Below, one piece after another: positions 1 through 10,792 of a stretch of DNA of 64,000 nucleotides (the stretch's first letter is position 1; each line of letters opens with the position of its first letter). This DNA comes from Taxawa tesnikishii (nom. ined.). Its lineage: Eukaryota > Ascomycota > Dothideomycetes > Dothideales. Both the position numbers and the translations under genes were made by a program. The notes below the pieces were generated by a model. That model was given only the letters and a program-made list of their open reading frames with translations, searched no databases and was not told the DNA's origin. The stretch covers positions 310,001 through 374,000 of the forward strand of contig JAPDRO010000009.1 of the NCBI GenBank assembly GCA_030247885.1, written 5' to 3'.

Positions 1-1055
1 GTTAGCTGAGCTGCCCGGCGTGGTAGCACGCCAAGACGCGCTTGGAGCCAGACCCTTTTCAAGGCGTTCCACCCTTTCGGACTCTGGTGCACCCCACGTT
101 ATAAGTCTGACTCTAGTTCGGTCGGCCGCAGACTGCACACCACACACTGCATGTTCTTGGCAAGGGCAAGACATAATTTCCTTTGGAGCCTCGATAGGAG
201 AGCTGAAGCAGAAGGCGTCGACATATGTAGCTGTGGTTCGAGGCTCGATCGGCAGGATTGCAAGAAGTCCCCGAGAATCAAGGCAAACGGGCTGTGGCTC
301 GACGGCCCGCCTAACGTGCTGTTGATGTGAGGGCGGGGATCAATGCCCCTTTTCAGTATAAAGAATGTATATCCTTCCGTGGATAAAACACCCTGCAGGG
401 TCTAGAAACTTGGGGTTCGGGAGATTGAAATGGACTTCGGCAATGGCGAAACGTACGCCCGCCGTCTAAAGTATCATACGTTAAACTACTATTCTGGACT
501 CGGCAGGCGGTGTAGTGGAGCCATGGCTTGGTCGGACAACGGGTTGCTCAAGTAGCCGCGCTGATGTTGCTGCGTTTGCGCCGGGCAAACAGCGCTTGCT
601 GGTCGCGCACAATCGGCAGATCCGCCGGGCGGTGCACATGTATGGCGAACTCTGTAACAACAATGCACCTCGACCTGCCTTGTCCTGTTCCTGTTCCTGT
701 TCCTGAGGCTGAGGCTGAGGCTGAGGCTGAGCGACGAGCCTGTTCAGAGCCGCCACAGTTACCCGCTCGTACAGGGACAACAATACTCTGGAGCATTTTT
801 CATCCGTTCTTACTCCATATCGTTTTGGGTGTAGTATCGTCAGCTGCGAGTACACAACCCTTGTTCAGAGTGCATGTCTTGTACCCTCCAACCATCTTTT
901 CATGGCTAGTCTTCCCGACTCGGCCGGAACCCTGCAGTCGCAGTACAATACGAGACAGTGCTGGAGTGTCTTGGTGGGGAGTGTCCAAACGGAAGAGGTT
1001 GTGCCTGATGCGGTTGTTGGCCTGAAAAGCTTCGTTCCTGCATATGCTGACCAGA
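1..1055. other. 5' flank without a recognisable gene
   Basis: No open frame here has family-like sequence. The longest frames, around 481-1025 on both strands, cross a compound simple repeat at about 681-732 made of CTGTTC-like then AGGCTG-like hexamers, so their low-complexity translations are not evidence of coding. The stretch is downstream of the minus-strand rhodopsin-domain gene. Confidence 0.6.
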
Positions 1056-2145
1056 TCATTCCAGGAGATGGTGCGTCTGCAAAACGATAGAACATGGATG
1101 GCGATCTGCAAGGCTGTCATCCCATTCGCGTACTTGCACCACCATGCCCTGGTCTTTCTGTCCGGTTTCGACGTCCCTTGCACCGGAATCGGAAGCGACG
1201 CTCGAATCGGAGGATGGTCCAAAGATCCTGTCTAGCATAGCCTCGTTCTGAGCGTCTGCGTAGGAAGTCGACCTTCGGGTCCGCTCCCAGCAGCTGCGGA
1301 ATAACGGGCGAAGCGTCGCCAGGGAGGCAGCGGTGATACCTAGTCCGGCTTCGAGATTCGACCAATACAAGAATTCTATGGCTTGTCGTAGAGTATAGGT
1401 GAAGGTGCCTTCAAGCGCGGCGAGGCCAAGGCGGACGCATGAGCAAAGACCGCCCAAGGTTCCAATAAACAAAAGTGCCGACGCAGATATCTTGGCGGGT
1501 CTGGGAATTTGGGAAGACCAGATAGCAAAGCCGGCCAGCGATATGAATATGAAATCAGTGAGAACGTCAAGAGCCCTCCAGGACATGCCGATAACGACCG
1601 ATGTCTCCCTGATGTCGCAAGCGTATCTGTGCGTGTTGAGAAGTGACACCGACGCGCATGTGCAGATAACCACGAAGAAGTATCCCATACCACAGACGGT
1701 CGTCAGGCACACAGCGATACGGACGAGGGTGCGCTTCCACTTCTCCGTAAGGAAGATCCTCAAGAAAAAGAAGCCTAGCGATATCTTCAGACTCATCTGG
1801 GCCAGAATGTAGCACGCGGTACTCGCAATGAACATCTGGAGGGTGTCAGTGAGGAACAGCGAGGCCGAGTCAGAGCTGGTTTACTTTGTGCAGTGTGTCT
1901 GTGGAGACACCATCCTTGCGGATCTCGATTACGGACACTGCTCCCAGCAGCGAAGTGGCTGAATAGAAAAGGAGTGACACGACCATGCTTGCATCATCTC
2001 GGCCGAGAGTACGCAGAACAATGGCTCGGGCGTAAACCCTCAGAGCCACGGAAATCCAGCAGAGTATCAGGAACGTTAACGAGATCGCGAGCAGAGTGGT
2101 GAGCTGGTTTTTCGTTCCGTCCCAGATTGATGCCGTCGAAGCCAT
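1056..2145 (-). CDS. Fungal rhodopsin-domain integral membrane protein
   Basis: Two exons, 2145-1885 and 1835-1056, give 346 aa. The 49-nt intron (1836-1884) starts GTAAAC and ends CAG, and splices in phase 0. Several hydrophobic segments separated by short loops are visible, with the motif 'YILAQMSLKISLGFFFLRIF' in the middle, which is typical of the fungal rhodopsin-domain (PF20684) family of seven-helix plasma-membrane proteins. The C-terminal ~70 residues are polar and acidic, as expected for a cytoplasmic tail. The start at 2145 was chosen because it opens just before the first helix ('MASTASIWDG'). The molecular function of this family is mostly unknown; some members are PTH11-like receptors, but no CFEM domain is visible here. 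No frame disruption was seen. Confidence 0.85.
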
Positions 2146-3452
2146 CGCGAAAATGGTAATGGCGTGATGAACTGTAGAAATGTTCGCGCGAGAAGGCGGG
2201 TGGTCAATTGTTCGAACCTCAGAAATGGAGCACACGTGGGAAAGAAAGTATACTTTGGATGAGATGCCCGTGATAGATGAGGCTTACCAAGACACAAGCA
2301 GTTTAGGTGTGTGTGGCTGGAGCATGAGATAGCAGACTAGTGAACGTTTCGATAAAAACGCACAAGATCTGGCCTTCATGCCCAGCAGCAAGATAAATTT
2401 GTTTTGCCTCCAACCAGTCATCTGTCAATATCGAAATTCCTACCAGTTGACAAGGCATGTACGGTAGAGTGCGATAGACAGGCGGCTGCACGAAATCTTA
2501 TACGATCTTCGGAGACCTACTTGCTCGTTGTGGTATATCGGTTGTCACTCCGAATCTTGGCGCTGTTTGAGCACTGCAGCTCCGTTCACAATCTGCGCAG
2601 TTGGATCATGCTGGGTAGAGAACGATGTCGATTGGAAAGATGAATTGACGAAAGTGAACAGTATTGCGACAAAATCACTCACGAATCCAGCACCACCCTT
2701 CGAGATCGTCAAGCGTACCGAAGTCGTTGTACCGCCATCGTGCAGCAGCCCTAGACGTGCCTTTTGGCGTCTTTGGCACAGGGAATGTTCCGGACAAAAG
2801 ATGAGATCTGCATCGAGTCTTGCGCAGGAGCAGCTAAGTGTCGATTGCCGGGTGTAAAACGAGGAGTGGGCAAGCCCACAACGCCGACGTTGATGCTACA
2901 GCAGTGTCGACGACTGTTTCGCTGTCCACCGATCATGATAGCCGCAGGGCTGTACTTGAACCAGATGTCCCAGCGGCCGGATAAAGGCTGTCCTATCCTG
3001 TCCTGTCCCGTCCTTTCCTGTCCTGTGCATGGTGAGAAGTCCGGATGCAGGTCGTGTGGCAGCCGCTCATATCTGGGCGTAAGCTGCGGTCATTGATAAT
3101 GACAGTGATATCGTAGGCACATGGACAAGAGACGAACTTGCAGATGGCTGTGGATGCGTGTTTCTTACGTGTTTCAGTTCTGCAGATGCCTGATCCCTGC
3201 CCCGCGGCAAATGACGCAGCCGTGCATTGCTCGCGGGTTCCTTCGCCGAAAGCTGTGACGAGAAGGTGATGTTCTGCATGTGAAAGGCAAACTGAAGACA
3301 ATCAATTGCTACCACCACAAACCGCATACTGCATATCGCATACTGCATACCACTTACTACAGTACGCGTCAGCTCCGCAATCTACCTGCATCTGCAACCT
3401 GAGATAGCCAGACGCACTCCGCCTATCACAGTATCTACAACAAACAGCGGCC
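2146..3452. other. Intergenic, divergent promoter region
   Basis: This 1.3-kb stretch lies between the divergently transcribed rhodopsin-domain gene and the Doa1 homologue. Frames of up to 110 codons are present on both strands but share no family signature and overlap each other. It contains the TCCTG-rich simple repeat at about 2988-3028. Nothing else was recognised. Confidence 0.6.
2988..3028. repeat. Imperfect TCCTG pentanucleotide tandem repeat
   Basis: About eight imperfect copies of a TCCTG/TCCCG/TCCTT unit are visible in a row, with single-base variation between copies. It lies in the upstream region of the Doa1 homologue, about 430 bases before its start. Confidence 0.85.
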
Positions 3453-6315
3453 ATGAGCGACTTCAAGCTCTCCGCCGAGCTCAAGGGCCACGAAGACGAT
3501 GTACGTGCTCCACAGACCTGCCGTGTGGCAGCGTGAGTATGTGGTTCTACTTGGTTCATGTGCTTGCGACCGTTTACGCTGTACGGGTTGCAACAGTTAT
3601 CGTTGCAGCTCTTACATGCATCATGGCTGCTCTCGCTTCATGTTTCCTAGCGCTGAACCACCAGTGCTAACAATGCTACAAGGTCCGCGCTGTCGTCTTT
3701 CCCTTGCCAGACACCATCTACTCTGCCTCGCGTGACGGCACCGTGCGGCATTGGCGGCTTGCCTCTTCCAAACCCCCACCTTCGATGACACGCTCGCTGT
3801 GCAGTCAGGTTCATTCATTAACTCCTTGGCCTACATTGCACCGTCTAAGGAGTACCCCGAAGGTCTCATTGTCTCCGCCGGAAAGGACACCATCATAGAC
3901 GTGCGCCGATCGGGAGGCACTCCAAACCAGAACGCTGAGAGGCTCTTGCTTGGCCACGCCCACAATGTCTGCGCCCTGGATGTTGGAATGGGAGGGAGGA
4001 TGATTGTTAGTGGCGGCTGGGACAAACAGGCGAGAGTCTGGGATGTCGAAAGAGGAGAATGCGTGACAGAACTTCAAGGGCACGAGGCTGCTGTGTGGGA
4101 TGTCCTGGTATTCGACCAGGACCACATCATTACTGGTAAGCAAACAGAAGAGCGATAGAAGAGACGGCGGTGGAGGAAGGTGGAAAAGACTGAAACGGTT
4201 GTTCGGAGACATTAGTTGTCTACCTGCTAATGCTGAACATTAGCATGTGCCGACAAACAGATCCGCATTTTCTCCCCTAATGGAAAACGCTTGCAGACTA
4301 TCTCTGGCCTACCGGATGTAGTCCGTGCCCTCTGCAAGCTTCCGCCCAACCATCCATCTGGAGCAGCATTCGCATCTGCAGGAAATGATCAGATTATCCG
4401 GCTGTGGACATTTGACGGCACCGAGGTTGCCCAACTGCACGGACACGAAGCATTCATCTACGCTCTTGCGACTTTGCCCAACGGGGACATTGTAAGCTCG
4501 TCGGAAGACAGAACCGTGAGAGTTTGGAGCAATGGGGAATGCGTCCAGACAATTACCCACCCCGCAATCTCTGTATGGACCGTGGCAGTTTGCCCCGAAA
4601 CGGGTGACATCGTGACCGGAGCTAGTGATCGGATTGTTAGGGTTTTCAGCAGAGACCCAGAGCGGAAGGCCAGTCCAGATGTGCGTGACTTTGTTGCGGC
4701 GATGCAATTTCGAGTGCAGCTTGCAAGGCTAATGCAAACGTGTAGGCAATTCGACACTTTGAAGAAAGCGTGAAGTCGTCTAGCATCCCGCAGCAGACAG
4801 CCGGGGATGGAGGGCAAGTCAACAAAGAGAAGTTGCCGGGACCTGGTAAGCCCAAAATCCGCACTAGCGATGCATGTAACATAGATTGATGCGATGCAGA
4901 ATTTCTGCAACAAAAATCAGGCACCAAGGAAGGTCAGGTGCAGATGATCAGAGAGGCTAACGGAAGCGTCACCGCTCATCAATGGTCGTCAGCCGCACAA
5001 CAATGGATCAATGTGAGTGCCTCTCCTGGTTATATGCAATTATGAAGCTGAAGACTGCCGCAGGTGGGCACGGTTGTTGATTCCGCTGCAAGTAGCGGCC
5101 GCAAAGTCACGCATCAGGGCCAGGATTACGATTATGTCTTTGATGTTGACATTGAAGACGGCAAGCCGCCACTTAAACTTCCCTTCAACTTGGGTCAGAA
5201 CCCGTACGAGGTGGCGCAAAAGTTCATTGCGAACAACGAGCTGCCCATTACCTATTTGGACCAAGTAGCGAACTTTATTCTTACAAACACGCAAGGCGCC
5301 ACGATTGGATCAAACTCGCACCACACCCAGACTCCTGGAGGTGATCCATGGGGCACCGAAAACCGTTACCGGCCTGGTGAAGCCGGTGCACCTGAACCAC
5401 ATGGTAAAGCCAAATTTGATACCAGTTTGCCAAGGCAACGACGAACACTGTGCTGACAATGGTCTAGGCGACTCTCGACCTCGCGCTCTTCCTCAGACTC
5501 AATACCTCTCCATCACTACTGTCAACCTCCCCGCCGTGCGGAAGAAGATCACGGAACTGAATGATTCCGCCTCAGCAGATGTTGCTCTGTCTTCGGACGA
5601 AGTGAAGCATCTCGAAAACCTGGTCAAGCAATTGCAGTCTTCCCCGACAGACCCCAAACCGCAACCAGATCAGCTTTCTGTGGTGATCAAGATCATATCG
5701 AAATGGTCTCCTGCGAATCGCTTGCCGGGTCTTGATCTTCTTCGTCTATGCGCCATGGCATCCTCGTTCGCTATGGATACCAGCGGTGGAGAGGGTACGG
5801 TTGTCGACACTCTAGAGGCAGCTGGCGTGTTTGCGGCCGACACGGACAAGCCAAACAACACCATGCTTGCTGTCCGTACCCTAGCCAACATGTTCAATAC
5901 AGAAGAGGGCAGGTTCATTGCGGACGGCTGCTACGAACAAATTGTAGGCCTCGTGAAGCCGTTCGCAAAGTCGTCGAACAAGAACCTTGCGACAGCGATA
6001 GCCACGCTGTACATCAACTTCGCCGTCCTGCTTACCGCTGGTGCGCCATCTGATGAGTCTGCCACTCGGGAGAAGCGTGCCGCTGCAGTGTACGACGACG
6101 CCATGTCATTGGTGGAGGTGTCCAGCGACAGTGAAGCAACGTACAGAGGCTTAGTCGCGTTAGGTACGTTCCAAGCACTCGGCGACGAGTTCAGAAAGAC
6201 TATCGCCTCTGAGAGAGGAGTTGGAAAGCTGCTCGACAAGGTCAGCAAAGGACCCCTTGGAAAGGAGAAGAGGATCCAGGCTGTGGTGCAGGAGATGCGG
6301 GATCAGTTCGAGTGA
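3453..6315 (+). CDS. DOA1: Doa1/Ufd3 (PLAA) homologue: WD40, PFU and PUL domains
   Basis: Ubiquitin-binding cofactor of the Cdc48/p97 ATPase, acting in ubiquitin homeostasis and mitochondria- and ER-associated degradation (family knowledge). Seven exons fit: 3453-3500, 3683-4135, 4244-4680, 4746-4845, 4900-5012, 5064-5403 and 5468-6315, with introns of 54-182 nt. Residues 1 to about 310 are WD40 repeats ('SASRDGTVRHW', 'GGWDKQARVWD', 'SSEDRTVRVWS'). About 384-497 is the PFU domain ('PFNLGQNPYEVAQKFI'), and about 520-779 is the helical PUL domain that binds Cdc48. The frame breaks once inside the first WD40 repeat at the C5 run 3773-3777. One more C there restores 'SSKPPTFDDTL' and makes the total 2340 nt, or 779 aa, the normal family length. 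I read this as a base-call error, not a dead gene. Confidence 0.9.
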
Positions 6316-7020
6316 GACGGTGTTCGGAGGACGACGGTCCTTTGTGACATGAGCAAAACTTAGTATTCCTTCGGACAGTGGAGAAGGCATATAGACGCTG
6401 CCTACACGGTAGCGTGGTACAACGGAGCGAAAGCCACCAACATAGCAGTACGATGTTGTAAAAGTTAGATTCGACAGTAAGCCATCAGCGCTCACTCTTT
6501 GTGCGAACGTGTGACGTTGCGACAAGGAACGCGTCGGAGCATTTATTCGCAATCCGGCCTTCATGCAGTGTCGCTGCCCCACAAGAGTGGAGAAGTTCCA
6601 AGCCCCCTGACGGTAACCACGAGGCCGGGACGGAAACCGTCATACCTACTCTACTCTCTCCAGCCTCCTCCTGCTTTGCCGCGTGCAGAAGCAACTGTTC
6701 ACTCGTGCAAACAGGGGCCCTTGTAGCCGAACCTTGTGCTCTTTCCCGTCTCCACAGTACGAAACCGATGATCAGCGCGCCGTCCTAACAGTTCCCACAT
6801 CTATGTCATCTGAAAGGTCAGGAGAGGTTAGGTAGGCACCAAGACGTCAATCACGACCGACTATGCTTTCCTGTTCTTGAACACATATCAACCCCTCGTC
6901 CCTGTTCCTCTTCCCGTTCAATCCATCACCCATCGAAACACTCTTCCTGAGTTCCGCGCTCCATTACCCTAGCAAAAAGACGGCACATCCTACCAGAGCA
7001 TCCACGATTACTACGCCGAC
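6316..7020. other. Intergenic, upstream of a secreted-protein gene
   Basis: No gene recognised. The last ~100 bases are pyrimidine-rich (CCTCTTCCC and similar tracts), as is common just upstream of fungal start codons. Overlapping frames at 6485-6788 have no family features. Confidence 0.55.
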
Positions 7021-7733
7021 ATGCGTCTCACATCCTGCCTCGCCTTCCTCCCTCTACTTGCTGGAGCCTCGCCTCTGCCGCAAGCCACCACATCTGCGTC
7101 AGCTGCATGTCCTACTCCCTACTATCCGGTCAGATTAAACGATACCTCCTTTGTCGGCTCTGGCCTTTACCTGCATGTCCGTGCGAACAACCCCGCCTAT
7201 GACGGCCACAATATTCAACTCCGCTCCACCACCGCTGGTACCTCTTTCGTCGCGGTTGACACCGAATCTCCCGTCCTCGCCGCCGAACTCCGCAACGGTA
7301 CCATCCATGCCACAGGCCGAGACCTGAGCAACAACATTTACGACCTCGGGCCCATCGGTCTGCTCACAAACACAACCGGTGTTGGAAATGCTCAGAGATT
7401 CGCTTTCAACTTTGCCAATGCAAGTGCGGCCCGTCCGGCTGACAACGAGTGGTACCTGCAAGGATTGGGGAACGATGGCTCTTACGGGCTTTACCACACC
7501 TCGCCGCTGAACATCGTGAACGGATTTATGATCTGTCCCTCCACAGCTTCTGGCACCGCAGGATATGAGGTGTTTTATTACGAGTACGAGAGCACGCCGG
7601 GCGATTTGGGAAGCTGCGAGAGCATTGGTCTGCAGGTGAGTTGCATCGTGTGCCAAGGGATGGGGTTGATACTAACTTAGTACAGACCACCGTTGCTCCT
7701 ATCTTCAATGGCGATTGCTCATACTTTGATTAG
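7021..7733 (+). CDS. Small secreted protein of unknown function
   Basis: Two exons, 7021-7635 and 7686-7733, encode 220 aa. The 50-nt intron begins GTGAGT, has an ACTAACT branch site and ends ACAG. Residues 1-16 are a clear signal peptide (MRLT, then a Leu/Ala-rich core, then an Ala-Ser-Pro cleavage region). The mature part contains 'YYPVRLNDTSF' and 'SGLYLHVRANNPAYDGH', several N-x-S/T sites, four cysteines and a C-terminal 'NGDCSYFD'. The Cys positions could form two disulfides. I do not recognise a named family; its architecture resembles fungal secreted or cell-wall-associated proteins of about 200 aa, but I cannot assign a function. There is no frame break. Confidence 0.85.
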
Positions 7734-9029
7734 GCGGCGGTCACGGGCACGGTTGTGTGTGGAGTATTTGTCATAGCTGTAGCCAACGAGTTAACGAAGT
7801 AATGCCAGTGATCGCCTCTCTTCTCTGTGTGGTCTGAGGTATGCATTGTAGGAACTGAAGTCGGCAGTCTTGTTTGTCCCGCCACTTTCCATTGAGGGTC
7901 TTGCGCAGACCAAAGACTTGCGCATTTCCGAGCGAGGTGACAGAATCATCCTGCCACGACCATAGCTGCATGTGTGGTGGACCTCTTAAAACAAGACTAA
8001 CTTGCGTTCTTAAAGGGTACTTCGCCGAATCGATAAGGTACTATTAGAAGGCAGGAACTTTACTATAATCTTTCTTAAGCTCAAAACGAACGTAAATATA
8101 GATCGTAATTAATTGCCCCTTATGCTAAAGAGGCCTATAAAAGGCGATAGCTATTAGCGTTCTCAAGGGACGGATTTTATGCCCGGATTTCTTATTATAG
8201 GATAAGCATGATGCTATAAGGCCTATATATATTATATACCTTTAAAACTACGCTTTAATTTATTACCTTTTTATATAAGGAGAACCTCTAAAGCCGCAAT
8301 ATATACGGCAAACTAGATTAACTATACTTTAAGTAGAAATAACTACGACTCATAATAGTAACTTATTAACTTTGGGAAGAAGGATGACGAAGACTGAAGC
8401 TCCTGCCTTCAGCTCGCCGTTAACGCCTCAAGGGAGTTTTACAAAGAGGATGGCGAGGTAGCGATAGAGCGTCAGAAAGATCACGCTCCATTGACTCATT
8501 TTTGACGAAGAGATCTGTCCCGTGGCTGAAGAAGCTCCGCGACAGCATGAGGGTCAGAGCGATCTGATCGCGGTGGTCATAGGGGAAGGGATCGAATTTG
8601 AAAGAGCAGATTGCAAGGGTGGTCGTGTTCCTGATATCCAAACTGAAAGTTGCTGCGAAGGATCCGGGTTGAGAGCGTCATCACGATGCTCGGGAAGTTC
8701 GTGAAACGAAGCGTAGACTGAAGTCCGATCAGAAGTACAACGAGGCTCTGCTCGTTCCCTTTGCCGACCCCACTTGCATACAAGCGGGAAGGGTTCCTCC
8801 GATTGGCTGCAGCATCCCAATCCCAACCTCTCGTTTCCTGTCTATCTTCTTGCACAGCCTGCTTCAACCGTAGAGTAACTCAGTACGGGTAGTTCAGGAA
8901 CACACTTTCCTTTTATGTGGGTGGCTTTAGAGGATTAATGCCTGTCTCTGAGTTGCTTGTAGAGGCTTCAACGCGAATGGACCAATTGCACCCTGGGTTC
9001 TCTGCATCTCCGGGTGTCATTGAAACAAT
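7734..9029. other. Intergenic stretch containing an AT-rich island
   Basis: Between the secreted protein and the Zn2Cys6 factor. The middle third (about 7985-8372) is AT- and TpA-rich and is listed separately. The flanks have normal base composition. Overlap-prone frames at 8420-8867 on both strands carry no family signature. Confidence 0.6.
7985..8372. repeat. AT-rich, TpA-rich island; likely RIP-affected repeat relic
   Basis: Composition changes abruptly from about 50% GC to strongly AT-rich. TpA steps are very frequent (TATATATTATATA, CTATTAG, TTATTA) while CpA and TpG are scarce. This is the signature expected when repeat-induced point mutation converts CpA to TpA in duplicated DNA of Pezizomycotina. 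No open frame survives, no terminal repeats are visible, and the parent element cannot be named. Its boundaries are judged by eye. Confidence 0.65.
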
Positions 9030-10730
9030 ATGGTCGGCGTTCCGGGAAGATCAAAAGCGTGCCACACGTGCAGGAGGAGGAAGAAAGGCGTATGTTCTAC
9101 CTGCCGTACCCGGAAACATCGTGCGACTATCCTCTGACAGTATCTGTAGTGCGGTCAGCAACGCCCCTTTGCCATCAGTGCGTGAGCAGTGGCTTAGTGT
9201 GCGAAGGGTACGAAAGACAGCGGATATTCGTCGCCCACGAACCATCGGCTTCAGTTACCAAGACCACCCGGCCCTTGGTAGTCGCGCCACAGGAAACGCC
9301 ATCGCTCAGGTTACTGCCAGATACGGTTAGCCACGCTGCATACGACGAGCAGACATTTGCCCTCTTCTGGGACATCTATCTACCCAAGTACCCGCTTGGG
9401 CCCACCGGATCTCTGGGAGTGCCAGTGTCGTTGTGGACAAAGATTGTCACGACACTCTACCCCAATGACATTGCGCTTCGAACAGCGCTTCTTGCCATTG
9501 CCGTGGATTGCATTGGAAGACAATTCGATGACAGGCTTTATACAGAGAAAGGTATTGGGCTGTATGGCAAAGCTCTGCGCGAAACAAACCGAGCCTTGCA
9601 GGACCCCAGGAGGGCTCATAGTGATGAGGTGCTCGCTGCTTGTAGGTTGCTAGGGAGTTACGAGGCAAGTCATCCCAACGAACCAGTTGTATCAGTGGCA
9701 GGGCGCTCTGAGAAGGGGATTTTGCTGTGGCTTAACTAGCTTGCTAGTGGCTCAAGTGCTTATTGCTGACAGAATCCCAGGTCTTGCACACGTCCGACCA
9801 CGAACAACGCACGGCTGGATACAACTGGCTGAACCATGCGCAAGGCATCTGCAGATTGATCCAGCACCGCGGGCCCCGGAGACATATCTCCGGCCATGGC
9901 CACCATATTTTTGCCGAAGTTCGTTTCTCAGGAGTTCGTTCATCGCCACCCCACCCTCACTATTCCTGCAGCTTACGTATCTCTAGATTATTGCAGCTAT
10001 CAGAACCCGAACAAAGACCTTTCTCAGCGATCCAATGTGGACGAGCGTGCCATGGGAAGACACACCCAGAGACATCAAAGATGAATTGATTGATATTTTG
10101 GCCGTTGTCCCTGAACTATTCTATCATCTCGACGCCTATGCATCTTGCCAAAATACCTCGCAGGCAGCACAGGGGCGCCAGTTCGTCCTGCAAAAGTGTT
10201 GGACTCTAGACAGCGCATTACAGAAATGGCACCTCAAGCTATTGACGATGCTTGATCAACCCAATCCGACCAGCAGCAGGATCTCCGAAGGACGGAACGA
10301 GTTGAACCCGCACGACTTCAAGACCTGTGGATTTGGTGCAGCATATCTCATCTTGCTGTACTGGGGCATATGCATCATGGTGTATAGCACACTTCGAACC
10401 GTGGTGCGCCAGATTGGAGAACCTTTGGGTGTTCCACTGCCAGCTCGAACCGATCCTGGGCTCTATGCAATCAAGATCACGCAGTCAGTGGACTATTTCT
10501 TCGCCCAAGATGCAGGTCTCGTAGGGATGCAGTATGTCATATTCCCGCTCGGTGTCGCGTTGCAGCATCTGATAGCGACGCGGGCTACGGACACCCAAGC
10601 ATGGCGCAAGGCCACTCGAGTCTTCGACCAAGAGGGCGTGGGATCTTCGCTTGGCAAGTTTTTGAAAAACCACCTGACCATAGTTTCGTTGATGTCTACG
10701 CTCAAACAAGACAGCAGTGACCACCCGTAA
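9030..10730 (+). CDS. Zn2Cys6 transcription factor with fungal-specific PF11951 domain
   Basis: Exon 1 (9030-9089) encodes 'SKACHTCRRRKKG'. After a 60-nt intron (9090-9149) the cluster continues 'CGQQRPLCHQC', placing cysteines at residues 11, 14, 21, 28, 31 and 38 (C-x2-C-x6-C-x6-C-x2-C-x6-C), a complete binuclear zinc cluster. The frame needs one more C in the run 9164-9167. The next intron appears to use a GC donor (GAG|GCAAGT, 9665-9780); a weaker GT donor at 9689 is possible. A third intron is 9934-9986. Total about 490 aa. The body matches the PF11951 domain ('AGYNWLNHAQGICRLIQ', 'GHGHHIFAE', 'RTRTKTFLSDPMW'). It is a nuclear DNA-binding regulator; the target is unknown. It ends 62 bp from the converging PF11951 gene. 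Confidence 0.8.
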
Positions 10731-10792
10731 TCCTTGCGCTCGACGTGGCTCCGACCTCTCCGCTCTAGTGACACACCGCTCTTCGATCGTAG

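Noticed and set aside
528-1025. 165-codon plus-strand frame near the left end
   Set aside because: It runs through a hexanucleotide repeat that generates VPVPVPEAEAEAEAE-type sequence; outside the repeat there is nothing family-like.
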